From NCBI RefSeq assembly GCF_021431925.1, contig NZ_CP090371.1, positions 2,542,001 through 2,606,000 on the forward strand: a DNA stretch of 64,000 nucleotides. The letters are read 5' to 3'. Positions 8,161 through 15,725 of this stretch are shown here, piece after piece. A program made the position numbers and the translations under genes. Position 1 is the stretch's first letter; the number at the start of each line of letters is the position of its first letter. Source of the stretch: Halobaculum sp. CBA1158 (GTDB taxonomy: Archaea > Halobacteriota > Halobacteria > Halobacteriales > Haloferacaceae). The notes beneath the pieces are model-generated. The model worked only from the letters and a program-made list of their open reading frames with translations, was not told where the DNA came from and did not search any database.

Positions 8161-9354
8161 ATGGTCCTCTCGGAGGTCGACTGGTCGCGGACGGCGTGGT
8201 GGGGAATCGCCGCCGCGCTGACGGCCGCGCTGGTCTACGTCGTCCACTCGTTCGTCGGCACGTTCGTCTTCGGGGTGTTCATCTACTACGCCGCCCGGCC
8301 CGTGTACGTGCGGATCCGACGGCGGGTCCCCCAGGAGAGCGTCGCGGCCGCCATCGCCATCTTCGCGCTGGCGCTGCCGGTGTTGCTGGTGGGGGGGTAC
8401 GCGCTGCTCATCGTCGTCAACCAGGTGCAGGATCTGGTGGGCAACGGCTACCTCGACCAGATCCCCCTCGGTCAGATCCCGCTCGATCAGGACACGCTCG
8501 ATCTGATCGCCGACCCCGCGACGCTCGCGGCGACCGACTGGACGCAGTACGTCACGGTCGACACCGTCACGGGGATCACCGACTCGCTGTCGGGGGCGGT
8601 CGACACGATCGCGTTCCTCGGCACCGGCGCGGTCCACCTGTTCGTCATGCTCGCGCTCGCGTTCTATCTCCTCCGGGACGGCGGCCGCCTCGCCAGCTAT
8701 CTCGTCCGCTTCACCGACCAGCAGGGCGTGCTCGAGACGTACGGCAGGGCGATCGACCGCGATTTCACCTCCATCTTCTTCGGGAACATCCTCAACGCGA
8801 TCCTCACCGGGACCATCGGCGTCATCGTCTACTCGCTGCTCAACGTGGTTGCGCCTCCCGGTGGCTCGATCCCCGCGGCCGCGCTCGTCGGCCTGCTCGC
8901 GGGCGCAGCGAGCCTGATCCCGATCGTCGGCATGAAGTTGGTGTACGTCCCGGTCGCGGCGTTCCTCGCGGTCCGTGCGGTCGTGACCGACGCGACCGGG
9001 ACGCTGTGGTTCGTCGGCGTTTTCGTGCTCGCGTCGTTCGTCGTCGTCGACACCATCCCCGACCTCGTCCTCCGGCCGTACGTCTCCGGGCGCTCGCTGC
9101 ACGTCGGGGCGGTGATGCTCGCGTACACGCTCGGGCCGCTGCTGTTCGGCTGGTACGGGATCTTCCTGATGCCGATCCTGCTCGTGCTCGTGGTTCACTT
9201 CGCCCGGATCGTCCTCCCGGAGCTGCTGGCCGGCGAGCCGCTTCGGCCGTACGCGGTCGATCCGTCACATTTCACCGACGAGGGGCCGTTCGTCTACGGG
9301 CCGCCGGAGCCGGGACCGGACCCTCCCGCGGAGGGCGACACCGAGGCGGAGTGA
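8161..9354 (+). CDS. AI-2E family permease
   Basis: A 397-residue membrane protein of the AI-2E (YdiK/TqsA) exporter family. Hydrophobic helices occur at about residues 12-45, 60-90 and 155-180, with a cluster from ~210 to 350. The conserved C-terminal region includes GLLAGAASLIPIVGMKLVYVP and LRPYVSGRSLHVGAVML. The C-terminal tail is acidic (DPPAEGDTEAE). Some members export autoinducer-2 and others exchange Na+/H+; the substrate here is unknown. Confidence 0.87.
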   Translation: MVLSEVDWSRTAWWGIAAALTAALVYVVHSFVGTFVFGVFIYYAARPVYVRIRRRVPQESVAAAIAIFALALPVLLVGGYALLIVVNQVQDLVGNGYLDQIPLGQIPLDQDTLDLIADPATLAATDWTQYVTVDTVTGITDSLSGAVDTIAFLGTGAVHLFVMLALAFYLLRDGGRLASYLVRFTDQQGVLETYGRAIDRDFTSIFFGNILNAILTGTIGVIVYSLLNVVAPPGGSIPAAALVGLLAGAASLIPIVGMKLVYVPVAAFLAVRAVVTDATGTLWFVGVFVLASFVVVDTIPDLVLRPYVSGRSLHVGAVMLAYTLGPLLFGWYGIFLMPILLVLVVHFARIVLPELLAGEPLRPYAVDPSHFTDEGPFVYGPPEPGPDPPAEGDTEAE

Positions 9355-9420
9355 CCCGCGAGCGACGCGGCGGGGACCGCGCGCATCGGCGCGCCGCCGG
9401 TCGGCTCACCACGCACCGCC

Positions 9421-9699
9421 TCACTCGATGTCGACGTACTCCGACTCCCAGTCGCGTCGCGCCTCGATCTCGCGTCGTCCGCGGCGCGTGAGGGTGTAGT
9501 AGTTCGTCCGTCGGTCGCGCTGGCCCTTCTCGACGAGGCCCTTGTCGACGAGCGTGTCGAGGTTCGGGTACAGTCGCCCGTGGTGGATCTCCTTCTCGTA
9601 GTACTCCTCCAGTTCCTCCTTGATCGCCAGCCCGTGCGGCTCGTCCTGTCCCGCGATGACGTACAGCAAGTCTCGCTGGAACCCCGTCAGGTCGTACAT
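9421..9699 (-). CDS. PadR family transcriptional regulator
   Basis: A 92-residue winged-helix protein: helix-turn-helix IKEELEEYYEKEIHHGRLYP, then the wing and helix LVDKGLVEKGQRDRRTNYY. It corresponds to the N-terminal DNA-binding domain of PadR proteins, with a short C-terminal helix probably used for dimerisation; single-domain PadR proteins are common in haloarchaea. It converges on the AI-2E permease, and its targets are unknown. Upstream AT-rich sequence near 9733-9742 could supply the promoter. Confidence 0.88.
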   Translation of the reverse strand: MYDLTGFQRDLLYVIAGQDEPHGLAIKEELEEYYEKEIHHGRLYPNLDTLVDKGLVEKGQRDRRTNYYTLTRRGRREIEARRDWESEYVDIE

Positions 9700-9929
9700 C
9701 GGTAATGTCCGTCTCCGTGTTATTCTGGATGATCAATAAACATACCGACGTGTGAATACCGGCGGCCTTGCGGTCGCTCACGGGTATTTGAGCCATCTGA
9801 CCGCGATCGGATCTCACTTCGAGTATTGGACACGTCGACGTTCGTGTCAGGGTCTCCGTCCATCCGTTTCCCTCCGATCACGGGACGGCTTTTGGCCGCA
9901 CGCGACGTGTGTTCCCCTTGGCCGAGGAA

Positions 9930-10113
9930 GTCCTGTTCAGATCTGAGACGACCCAGGACCGATTCGAGTGACGGGGGACGGGTCGCGTGGCCGCCGCTGA
10001 CAGTCGTACGGGCGCGGCGTCGAGAACGAAAGGGGGCGCGCCGCGGAAAACACCCGCGGCGCGCCGCCCGAATCGGTCCCCGCTGACGCTTCGGCCCTCC
10101 AGACGAAGCGTCA
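9930..10113 (-). ncRNA. Candidate structured RNA, unassigned family
   Basis: Perfect inverted repeats nest into a plausible RNA fold. A 10-bp hairpin pairs 10084-10093 with 10104-10113. An 11-bp long-range helix pairs 9956-9966 with 10069-10079. It encloses a 12-bp hairpin (10035-10046 with 10054-10065, loop AAAACAC) and a 6-bp hairpin (9992-9997 with 10014-10019). A further 6-bp stem (9930-9935 with 9954-9959) surrounds the palindrome TCAGATCTGA and competes with part of the long helix. A minus-strand TATA-like TTTATTTCC (10134-10143) predicts a start at ~10113, hence the strand call. It does not match tRNA, SRP RNA or RNase P RNA signatures known to me. A DNA cruciform or 3' UTR structure is possible instead. 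Confidence 0.35.
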
Positions 10114-10133
10114 CCGTGACTTACCTCGGGATC

Positions 10134-10143
10134 GGAAATAAAG
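10134..10143 (-). promoter_or_regulatory. TATA-like box upstream of the structured element
   Basis: The minus-strand TTTATTTCC lies about 26 bp before the first base of the 10-bp hairpin at 10113. It is the same string as the TATA box of the aminotransferase gene at 6569-6577. It sits ~20 bp downstream of the stop of the 50-residue gene. Confidence 0.4.
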
Positions 10144-10164
10144 CTACCGGGGATCGGAACGACC

Positions 10165-10317
10165 CTACATGTGCTCCTCCTCCAACGCCCAGCCGAGCGC
10201 CCGCTTGTAGTGGGTGAACAGTTCGCGGACGCCCTCGTGTCGCATCTCCTCGGAGTCGAGCTGTTCGGCGAGGTACTCGTACTGCTCTCTGATCTCGGCT
10301 TCGTCGCGCACGGTCAC
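10165..10317 (-). CDS. 50-residue haloarchaeal protein of unknown function
   Basis: A GTG-started frame (10317-10315) encodes VTVRDEAEIREQYEYLAEQL and continues to LGWALEEEHM, 50 residues. The protein is highly charged and predicted helical throughout, with good third-position GC and acidic composition, unlike random frames. A second GTG at 10311 would drop two residues. It lies downstream of coxB on the same strand, ~110 bp away. Function is unknown; a small regulator or assembly factor is only speculation. Confidence 0.6.
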   Translation of the reverse strand: MTVRDEAEIREQYEYLAEQLDSEEMRHEGVRELFTHYKRALGWALEEEHM

Positions 10318-10430
10318 CGTTGGAGGGGACGCGACTTAGAAGGTGGCCGACCGAGCGATCGCGCGCCGACGGGGGTGACGCGTCGGCGACGCGGCGTCCG
10401 CGTGTCGTCGACGTGGCGGTCGGACGGCGT

Positions 10431-11204
10431 TCAGGCGTCGCCTTCGCCGTCGGTCTGCCGGTCGACGAAGTCGTCGTAGGTGTCCTGATCCACGACGACG
10501 ACGTTGAAGTACATGTTCGAGTGGGCGACCCCGCAGTACTCAGCACAGTAGCCCTGGTAGACACCCGTCTCCTGGGCGGTCGTCTTGATCGTGTTCTCCT
10601 GGCCGGGAATCGCGTCCTGCTTGAGGCCGAGATCGGGCACGTGGAGCGCGTGGATCACGTCGTCGGAGGTGACGGTGAAGAACAGCTCCTGTCCCTGCGG
10701 GACGACGATGACCGGCCCCTCAAGCCCCTCCGCCTGCGGGATGGCCTCGGTGTCGAGGTCGCCGGCGGTCAACTCGGTGATGTTCGACGTCTCGTAGTTC
10801 ATCCGCCAGTTCCACTGGTAGGCGACCGTCTCGACGTGCACGTCGCCCTCGGCGGGTTCGATATCGTCGGTGCCGCCGGTGTAGGTGACCGACGGGTCCG
10901 CGAGCACGCCGTAGGAGGCCGCGCCCACGAACAGGAGGACGATCGCGGTCGCGACCGTCCAGGTGATCTCCAGGCGACGATTCTCCTTGGTCGGCTTTGG
11001 ATCGTCGCTGTCCTTGAACTTCAGGACCGTGTAGATGAGGATGACCTCGACGAGGATCGTGATCGGAATCGCGACGTACAGCAGGTTCTCGTTCAGGCCG
11101 TTGATGAGCCCCGCCGTCGTCGACGATTGGGCCGCCGCCGGGGTCGCGAGCAGCGCCACCCCGACGAGCGCCGCCGCCAGACTCCCCAGTCGCGTACGCG
11201 TCAT
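10431..11204 (-). CDS. coxB: Cytochrome c oxidase subunit II (CuA)
   Basis: Subunit of a heme-copper terminal oxidase; it carries the binuclear CuA centre that receives electrons from the external donor. It has 257 residues: a signal peptide ending near ATPAAAQSS, two membrane helices (about 38-62 and 80-101), then an extracellular cupredoxin domain. CuA ligands are visible: His185 and the motif CAEYCGVAHSNM with Cys220, Cys224, His228 and Met231. It is divergent from ctaB, which makes the heme cofactor of the same enzyme. No subunit I gene lies nearby. Confidence 0.95.
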   Translation of the reverse strand: MTRTRLGSLAAALVGVALLATPAAAQSSTTAGLINGLNENLLYVAIPITILVEVILIYTVLKFKDSDDPKPTKENRRLEITWTVATAIVLLFVGAASYGVLADPSVTYTGGTDDIEPAEGDVHVETVAYQWNWRMNYETSNITELTAGDLDTEAIPQAEGLEGPVIVVPQGQELFFTVTSDDVIHALHVPDLGLKQDAIPGQENTIKTTAQETGVYQGYCAEYCGVAHSNMYFNVVVVDQDTYDDFVDRQTDGEGDA

Positions 11205-11383
11205 TACATACGCGGTTGGCGCAGGCCACGTAAATACCTACTGTTGTCGCGCCAACCACCCGACGCCGACGCCGTTTTGCGGGCCGGCCGCCGCGGGATT
11301 GCGCGGCCGTTCGGGCCGCCGTGAACCGCCCACTCGACCCGGAAAGCGTCGGGTTGATATGCGGCCGGTCGCTAGTGCGCGTA

Positions 11384-12826
11384 GTGACTTCGAAGCGGTT
11401 CCCGGCCCTGCTCGCGGCGAGCGCGATGGGCGTGTACCTCCTGCTCGTCGTCGGCGCGACCTCGTCGATCACCGACGCGGCGGGGGCGTGTGCGGCCTGG
11501 CCGGCCTGCGGCGACGGCCTCTCGCTGCCGGCGACCGGTCCCGGCTGGGTTGCCCTCGGCCACCGCACGGTCGCGTTCGTCGTCGGCCTGCTCGTGCTCG
11601 TGACGGGGCTCGTCGCCTGGCGTTCGCGACCCGACAGGCGGGTCCGCGCGGCGCTCGCGACCGCGTTCCTGCTGTACCCCGTCGAGTCCCTGTTGGGGGC
11701 GTACGTCGCGACCAGGGGAACGGGCGCGGTCGCGACGGTCGCCGGCGTCGCCGTCGGGGTGTCGACGCTGCACCTCGTCGGCGGGCTCGCGGTGTTCGCG
11801 GGCCTGTTGGCGGCGCTGGCGTGGGAGTTGGAGGCGACGACGGGCGACCCGGACGACGAGCCGAGCGTCGCCTCGACCGGGCCGGACCCGGCGACCGAAC
11901 CGGTCGACGCGGGCGACCGCCTCCGGCACGCTGTGCCCGCCTGGGGCGACGAACCGCTCCGGCGCGGACGCATGGTCGCGGGAGCGTACCTCCGGCTGAT
12001 GAAGCCGCGGCTCATGTGGCTGCTGTGTCTCGTCGCGGGGGCGGCGATGGCGCTGGCGGGCGGACCGGGGCTCACGGTCCCGGTCGTCGCGGCGACGCTC
12101 GCCGGCGGCGCGCTCTCGATCGGGGCGTCCGGAACGTTCAACCACGTGTTCGAGCGCGACGTGGACCGCCGGATGCGACGCACCAGCGACCGCCCGCTCG
12201 CCGTCGATCTGGTGTCGGTGCGCAGCGCCGTCGCGTTCGGCCTGCTGCTCACCGTCGTCTCCGTCGGGCTGTTCGCGTGGGTGAACCTCCTGGCGGCGCT
12301 GCTCGGTCTCGTCGCGATCGTGTTCTACTCGGTCGTGTACACGCTCGTGCTGAAGCCGAACACCGTCCAGAACACCGTCATCGGCGGCGCGGCCGGCGCG
12401 CTCCCGGCGCTCATCGGCTGGGCGGCCGTCACCGGCGAGGTGGGGGTGGGCGGGGTCGCGCTGGCGACGCTCATCTTCCTGTGGACGCCCGCGCACTTCT
12501 ACAACCTCGCGCTGGCGTACAAGGACGACTACGAACGCGGCGGCTTCCCCATGATGCCGGTGGTGCGGGGCGAGACGGCAACCCGACGCCACATCGTCTG
12601 GTACTTCGGCGCGACGCTCGCGGTCGCCGCGGCGATGGTCGGACTGGGACGCCTCGACTGGCTGTTCGCGCTCGCGGGCGTCGTCGTCGGCTCGGCGTTC
12701 CTGTGGGCGATCGTCCGCCTCCACTACGAGCGCGACGAGTCGGCGGCCTTCCGCGCGTTCCACGCCTCGAACGCCTACCTCGGCGTCGTCCTCCTGGCGG
12801 TCGTCGTCGACGCCCTTGCGGTGTGA
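11384..12826 (+). CDS. ctaB: Heme O synthase with a heme A synthase-like N-terminal half
   Basis: Protoheme IX farnesyltransferase for cytochrome oxidase heme. The C-terminal ~290 residues form the UbiA-type prenyltransferase with NHVFERDVDRRMRRT and YKDDYERGGFPMMPV, the two Asp-rich sites. The N-terminal ~150 residues are four membrane helices resembling half of CtaA/COX15: an ACAAWPAC motif and conserved His in LGHRTVAF and LHLVGGLA. A linker of ~60 acidic residues joins them. GTG 11384 is chosen because a TATA-like TTGATAT (11354-11360) lies 26 bp upstream; an in-frame ATG at 11321 would add 21 residues. Confidence 0.9.
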   Translation: MTSKRFPALLAASAMGVYLLLVVGATSSITDAAGACAAWPACGDGLSLPATGPGWVALGHRTVAFVVGLLVLVTGLVAWRSRPDRRVRAALATAFLLYPVESLLGAYVATRGTGAVATVAGVAVGVSTLHLVGGLAVFAGLLAALAWELEATTGDPDDEPSVASTGPDPATEPVDAGDRLRHAVPAWGDEPLRRGRMVAGAYLRLMKPRLMWLLCLVAGAAMALAGGPGLTVPVVAATLAGGALSIGASGTFNHVFERDVDRRMRRTSDRPLAVDLVSVRSAVAFGLLLTVVSVGLFAWVNLLAALLGLVAIVFYSVVYTLVLKPNTVQNTVIGGAAGALPALIGWAAVTGEVGVGGVALATLIFLWTPAHFYNLALAYKDDYERGGFPMMPVVRGETATRRHIVWYFGATLAVAAAMVGLGRLDWLFALAGVVVGSAFLWAIVRLHYERDESAAFRAFHASNAYLGVVLLAVVVDALAV

Positions 12827-12827
12827 G

Positions 12828-13511
12828 ATGAGCGCGCGCACCCTCTCGCTGTCGGCCGGTCCGGTCGCCGTCTCCGTCTCCCGACGCGAACTGCAGGTCG
12901 CGACGCTCGTCGTCAACGTCGAACTCCTCGCGGTGCTCGCGTACTTCGCGCTCACGAACGCGTCGCTCTCCTCGCCGCTGTTCACGCTGTACGGCCTCCT
13001 GTGGGTGAACCTCGCGCTGGTCGTGTTCGCCCGCTACCGACCGGCGGCTGCCGGTCGCCGAACCCGTCGCCGGGCGCTCGCGGTCGTCGCCGGCTATCTC
13101 GCGTTGCTCGCCGTCCTCGGCGGCGTCGTCGGCGTCGCGCCGCCGCGGACGACGCCGGGCGTGGAACTGGCGCTGCTTCCGCCGGGATGGGGGCCGGCGC
13201 TCGTCGTCAACGTCGGCGTCGCCGCCGCCGTGTTGATGCCCGCGAAGGTGCTGGGTTACCTCGCGCTGGCGTACCTCCTGTACGGCGCGCTCGTCGACGC
13301 GGCGGGCGCGGGGATCGCCGGCGTGCTCGGACTGTTCTCGTGCGTCTCGTGTTCGCTCCCGCTGCTCGCGGGGGCGGTCGCGGCGATCGCTGGCGGTGGC
13401 GGGTTCGTCGCCTCCGCGGCCGCCGGCCTCGGCTACGGCCCCTCGACGCTGGTGTTCGCCGTGACCGTCGCGCTGCTGTGGTGGCGACCGGGGATCGATC
13501 TATTCGGATAG
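12828..13511 (+). CDS. Membrane protein with intramembrane CxxC, next to ctaB
   Basis: A 227-residue protein with about six hydrophobic helices and a CVSC motif inside one of them (LGLFSCVSCSLPLLAG, about residues 165-180). The ATG lies one base after the ctaB stop, so the two are coupled. The association with ctaB suggests a role in oxidase maturation or copper handling, but this is inference. I believe it corresponds to a haloarchaeal domain of unknown function and cannot confirm which. Confidence 0.75.
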   Translation: MSARTLSLSAGPVAVSVSRRELQVATLVVNVELLAVLAYFALTNASLSSPLFTLYGLLWVNLALVVFARYRPAAAGRRTRRRALAVVAGYLALLAVLGGVVGVAPPRTTPGVELALLPPGWGPALVVNVGVAAAVLMPAKVLGYLALAYLLYGALVDAAGAGIAGVLGLFSCVSCSLPLLAGAVAAIAGGGGFVASAAAGLGYGPSTLVFAVTVALLWWRPGIDLFG

Positions 13512-13598
13512 CGGACCGCCAATAAATAACTTTCCACGATTACTTCTGACTCGGATACAACCGTCGAGGGTTATTACTCCGGGGTCCGTGACCCATGT

Positions 13599-13838
13599 AT
13601 GGGTCGTCTCCCCCTCCCGCGGTCGCCGCTCCAGCACCGGAAGCGAGCGATCGTCAAGACGCTCTGCTACCGGGCGCTGATGGTAGCGATCACCGTGATC
13701 GTCGCGTGGATGGTCGTCGGCGACGTGAGCGACGCCGTGAACATCGGCTTGGTCGCGAACGTGGTGAAGACGGCGACGTACTACACCTACGAGCGCGTGT
13801 GGGACCGGATCTCCTGGGGCGTGACCGACACGGCCTGA
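13599..13838 (+). CDS. DUF2061 family small membrane protein
   Basis: A 79-residue protein matching the DUF2061 pattern: KTLCYRALMVAITVIVAWMV, then a second helix with NIGLVANVVKTATYYTYERV and WDRISWG. Two membrane helices are predicted. Function is unknown. Its stop (13836-13838) borders the remnant integrase, so it marks the left edge of the mobile island. Confidence 0.88.
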   Translation: MGRLPLPRSPLQHRKRAIVKTLCYRALMVAITVIVAWMVVGDVSDAVNIGLVANVVKTATYYTYERVWDRISWGVTDTA

Positions 13839-14130
13839 AGGAGCCGTTGGACGTCTGTCTCGGAAACCCCGCTGGTGTCGTCTTGGAGGAGATTCCGAAA
13901 CAGATCCGAGAGCGCCCGGACCGTGCGACGTGGGAGAACGCGAAGAAGATCGTGAAGGCGATTCCGAACCCGCGGAACAAGGCGGTCGTTGTGTTGCTAG
14001 CGAAGACCGGGTGTCGGTTGGAGGAGGCGCCAGAGATCAAGATGGACGACCTGATGCTCGACGAAGGATTCATTCGACTGCGTGAGCCGAAAGGTGGGAA
14101 GCAGACAGGAGTGCCGATTGGCCGGGAGGC
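13839..14130 (+). pseudogene. Tyrosine recombinase (integrase) remnant
   Basis: About 97 residues of an XerC/phage-type integrase core: a helical segment (RATWENAKKIVKAIPNPRN), then VVVLLAKTGCRLEEAPEIKM, which contains the first catalytic Arg, and a beta turn (RLREPKGGKQTGVPI). The N-terminal arm-binding domain and the downstream His-x-x-Arg and Tyr are missing. The frame runs into a sequence nearly identical to the end of the IS element at 17580, so the gene is truncated by an IS-derived junction near 14129. It has no start codon of its own. Confidence 0.75.
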
Positions 14131-14150
14131 CTCTGTTGAAATCCTCAGAG
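14129..14150. repeat. Relic of an IS end
   Basis: The 22 bases here match the right terminus of the element at 17580 (read inward, CTCTGTTGAAATCCTCAGAG plus two outer bases) with one mismatch at the second outermost position. Beyond 14150 the match breaks down. It marks an earlier insertion of a related IS that disrupted the integrase. Confidence 0.7.
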
Positions 14151-14296
14151 AGGTACATTTCCGATTTGTGCGATCAAGAGTTACGAAGGGAGCAGGAGCA
14201 TCATCTGTAATGTATCCCTCCTCTCTCAAAATCTGAGTGAACCGGGTCTGAATCCGCCGTAGACTCTCTTCTGTCGGTTCTACAGCGAGGAAGTAC
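14151..14296. other. Lower-GC degenerate sequence left of the cargo element
   Basis: No gene is recognised. Base composition is clearly less GC-rich than the surrounding chromosome. It lies between the IS-end relic and the target-site duplication and probably derives from mobile DNA. Confidence 0.5.
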
Positions 14297-14304
14297 TTTG
14301 CTTT
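14297..14304. repeat. Target-site duplication, left copy
   Basis: TTTGCTTT immediately precedes the left inverted repeat and is repeated exactly at 17581-17588 immediately after the right one. Eight-base duplications are typical of the ISH1 group of the IS5 family. Confidence 0.85.
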
Positions 14305-14321
14305 GGCTCTGTTGAAATCCT
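14305..14321 (+). repeat. Left terminal inverted repeat
   Basis: GGCTCTGTTGAAATCCT, identical to the reverse complement of 17564-17580. The sequence further inward differs between the two ends. Confidence 0.88.
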
Positions 14322-14486
14322 ATTTTTCGACACCTTCCTATCAGAATAGTCTTTATGCAGGTGTGGGACTTCTCGTTAGAGAAATCACCAGTTTCGATAG
14401 ATAATTATTCGAGCGTGCTGGATACAACAGCGCGAGTCGGTCAAAGGGTTAATTGAGTAGGGTCGGCTCCAGACCGAAGGAGCTAT

Positions 14487-14507
14487 GTATATTTAGGTGA
14501 GCCTAAA
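14487..14507 (+). promoter_or_regulatory. Promoter with iron-box-like operator
   Basis: TATATTTA (about 14488-14495) is followed by the dyad TTTAGGTGAGCCTAAA (14492-14507), two perfect 6-bp arms around TGAG. The dyad overlaps the TATA box and ends five bases before the ATG at 14512, so a bound repressor would block initiation. The TTAGG...CCTAA pattern resembles operators of DtxR/IdeR-type metal-dependent repressors. This predicts repression in iron-replete cells. Confidence 0.65.
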
Positions 14508-14511
14508 AGTT

Positions 14512-15723
14512 ATGTCCGAAGATAGCGGTGAACATGAGGCACCGACGCGACGTGACTACATGAAGTACGGCGGGGCAGTCATCGGCGGTGGGCTATTGGC
14601 TGGCTGTACCGGGGATAGCGGGTCCGGGTCAACGGACACGAGCACGGTGACAGAGACAGCCACCGAGACCGCGACTGAGACGGCGACGTCGACCGAATCG
14701 GAACCCTATACGGTGAGTATTCCTCCGATTGGTGATGTAGAGTTCGACTCAATTCCACAGTCATACGCTTCGATGCGTTCCTTTCACGGTGAGATGGGCA
14801 TCGCACTTGGTCAGGCAAACAAGTTCCAGGCTGTATCCAGCCCGGATCAGCTCCCCTTCTGGATGTACGACGAGTTGGGTGTCGAAGTACCCAGCGCAGA
14901 TGACCTCGAAGCTATCCCAAGCCTTGAGAACTACAGCTTTGATGAAGAATGGTTCTACGAGGCCGATCTCGATGTCCATCTAATGGACCCAATCAGTGCG
15001 GCCTGGGCATTCGAGAGTGTTGACTGGGAACGGGTTGCAGAAGAGGTCGGGCCGTTCTTCGGTCATTATGCGCGGCGACGGATGGGCGCTACCCGCGACT
15101 ATCCTTTCCTTAGCCTTTACGAGATTTTCGGGAAGGTGGCGGACGTGTTCAAGCAGCGTGAGCGCTTCGAGGCGTTCAGGTCGTTCCACGACGAGTACAT
15201 CGGACGCATCCAATCGGAACTTCCCCCGCAGTCGGAGCGCCCCGAGATAGCTCTTGCCGCCTTCGGTCAGGGGTCGTTCTACGTCTTCCACGTAGACGAA
15301 GGAACCGGCAAGAAGCAGTACACTGATCTCGGGATTGGGAACGCGATGAGCGATGCGGTGCCGGACGACACCCATCTCGCTGAGGTCGATTACGAGACTA
15401 TGCTTGAATTCGATCCCGAAATCATCGTCGTTCACAACGCGATCCTCTCGTATACTTCTCGTGAGGCCTTCGAGGAGAAAGTCATTGCAAAGATACAGGA
15501 GGACCCAGTTGGAGGTGAATTGTCCGCCGTTAAAAACGATCAGGTGTACATGGGAGGTAACAATTCGCAGGGGCCGATCACGAACCTGTTCCAGACGGAA
15601 GCGGCGGCGAAACAGTTGTTCCCTGAGCAGTTCGGCGAGTTCCCCGGGTGGGGGAACGTCAGTGGAGACGAACGGCTGTTTGACCGCCAGCGGGTCGCAG
15701 ACATCATCAACGGCGACATCTGA
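14512..15723 (+). CDS. Iron-siderophore ABC transporter substrate-binding lipoprotein
   Basis: A 403-residue FecB/BtuF-like binding protein, probably anchored outside the membrane. The N-terminus has a twin-arginine motif (TRRDYMKYGG) and a lipobox ending at Cys32 (GGGLLAGC), then a Thr/Ser/Glu linker (about 33-65). The rest has the two-lobed helical-backbone layout with FDPEIIVVHNAIL and NDQVYMGGNN, as in siderophore-binding proteins. The ATG at 14512 follows the iron-box-like operator. The FAD gene begins two bases after its stop. No permease or ATPase gene is present, so it must use transporters encoded elsewhere. Codon use is less GC-biased than neighbours. Confidence 0.85.
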   Translation: MSEDSGEHEAPTRRDYMKYGGAVIGGGLLAGCTGDSGSGSTDTSTVTETATETATETATSTESEPYTVSIPPIGDVEFDSIPQSYASMRSFHGEMGIALGQANKFQAVSSPDQLPFWMYDELGVEVPSADDLEAIPSLENYSFDEEWFYEADLDVHLMDPISAAWAFESVDWERVAEEVGPFFGHYARRRMGATRDYPFLSLYEIFGKVADVFKQRERFEAFRSFHDEYIGRIQSELPPQSERPEIALAAFGQGSFYVFHVDEGTGKKQYTDLGIGNAMSDAVPDDTHLAEVDYETMLEFDPEIIVVHNAILSYTSREAFEEKVIAKIQEDPVGGELSAVKNDQVYMGGNNSQGPITNLFQTEAAAKQLFPEQFGEFPGWGNVSGDERLFDRQRVADIINGDI

Positions 15724-15725
15724 CC

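Larger units (their letters stand above)
9700..10164. other. 465-bp gene-free region holding a structured element
   Basis: No convincing protein gene is present on either strand. The PadR promoter region occupies about 9700-9750. From 9930 to 10113 the sequence is dense in perfect inverted repeats, annotated separately as a candidate RNA. Nothing else is recognised. Confidence 0.6.

Noticed and set aside
9924-9933. GAGGAAGTCC resembling the conserved RNase P RNA element
   Set aside because: The other conserved RNase P segments are absent and the region is too short.
9878-10114. A 78-codon frame through the structured intergenic region
   Set aside because: Arg-rich composition unlike halophilic proteins, and it follows the inverted repeats. 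The structure explains the sequence better.
14131-14236. Continuation of the integrase frame to 14236
   Set aside because: The frame stays open by chance through the IS-end relic; the residues after 14130 do not resemble integrase.
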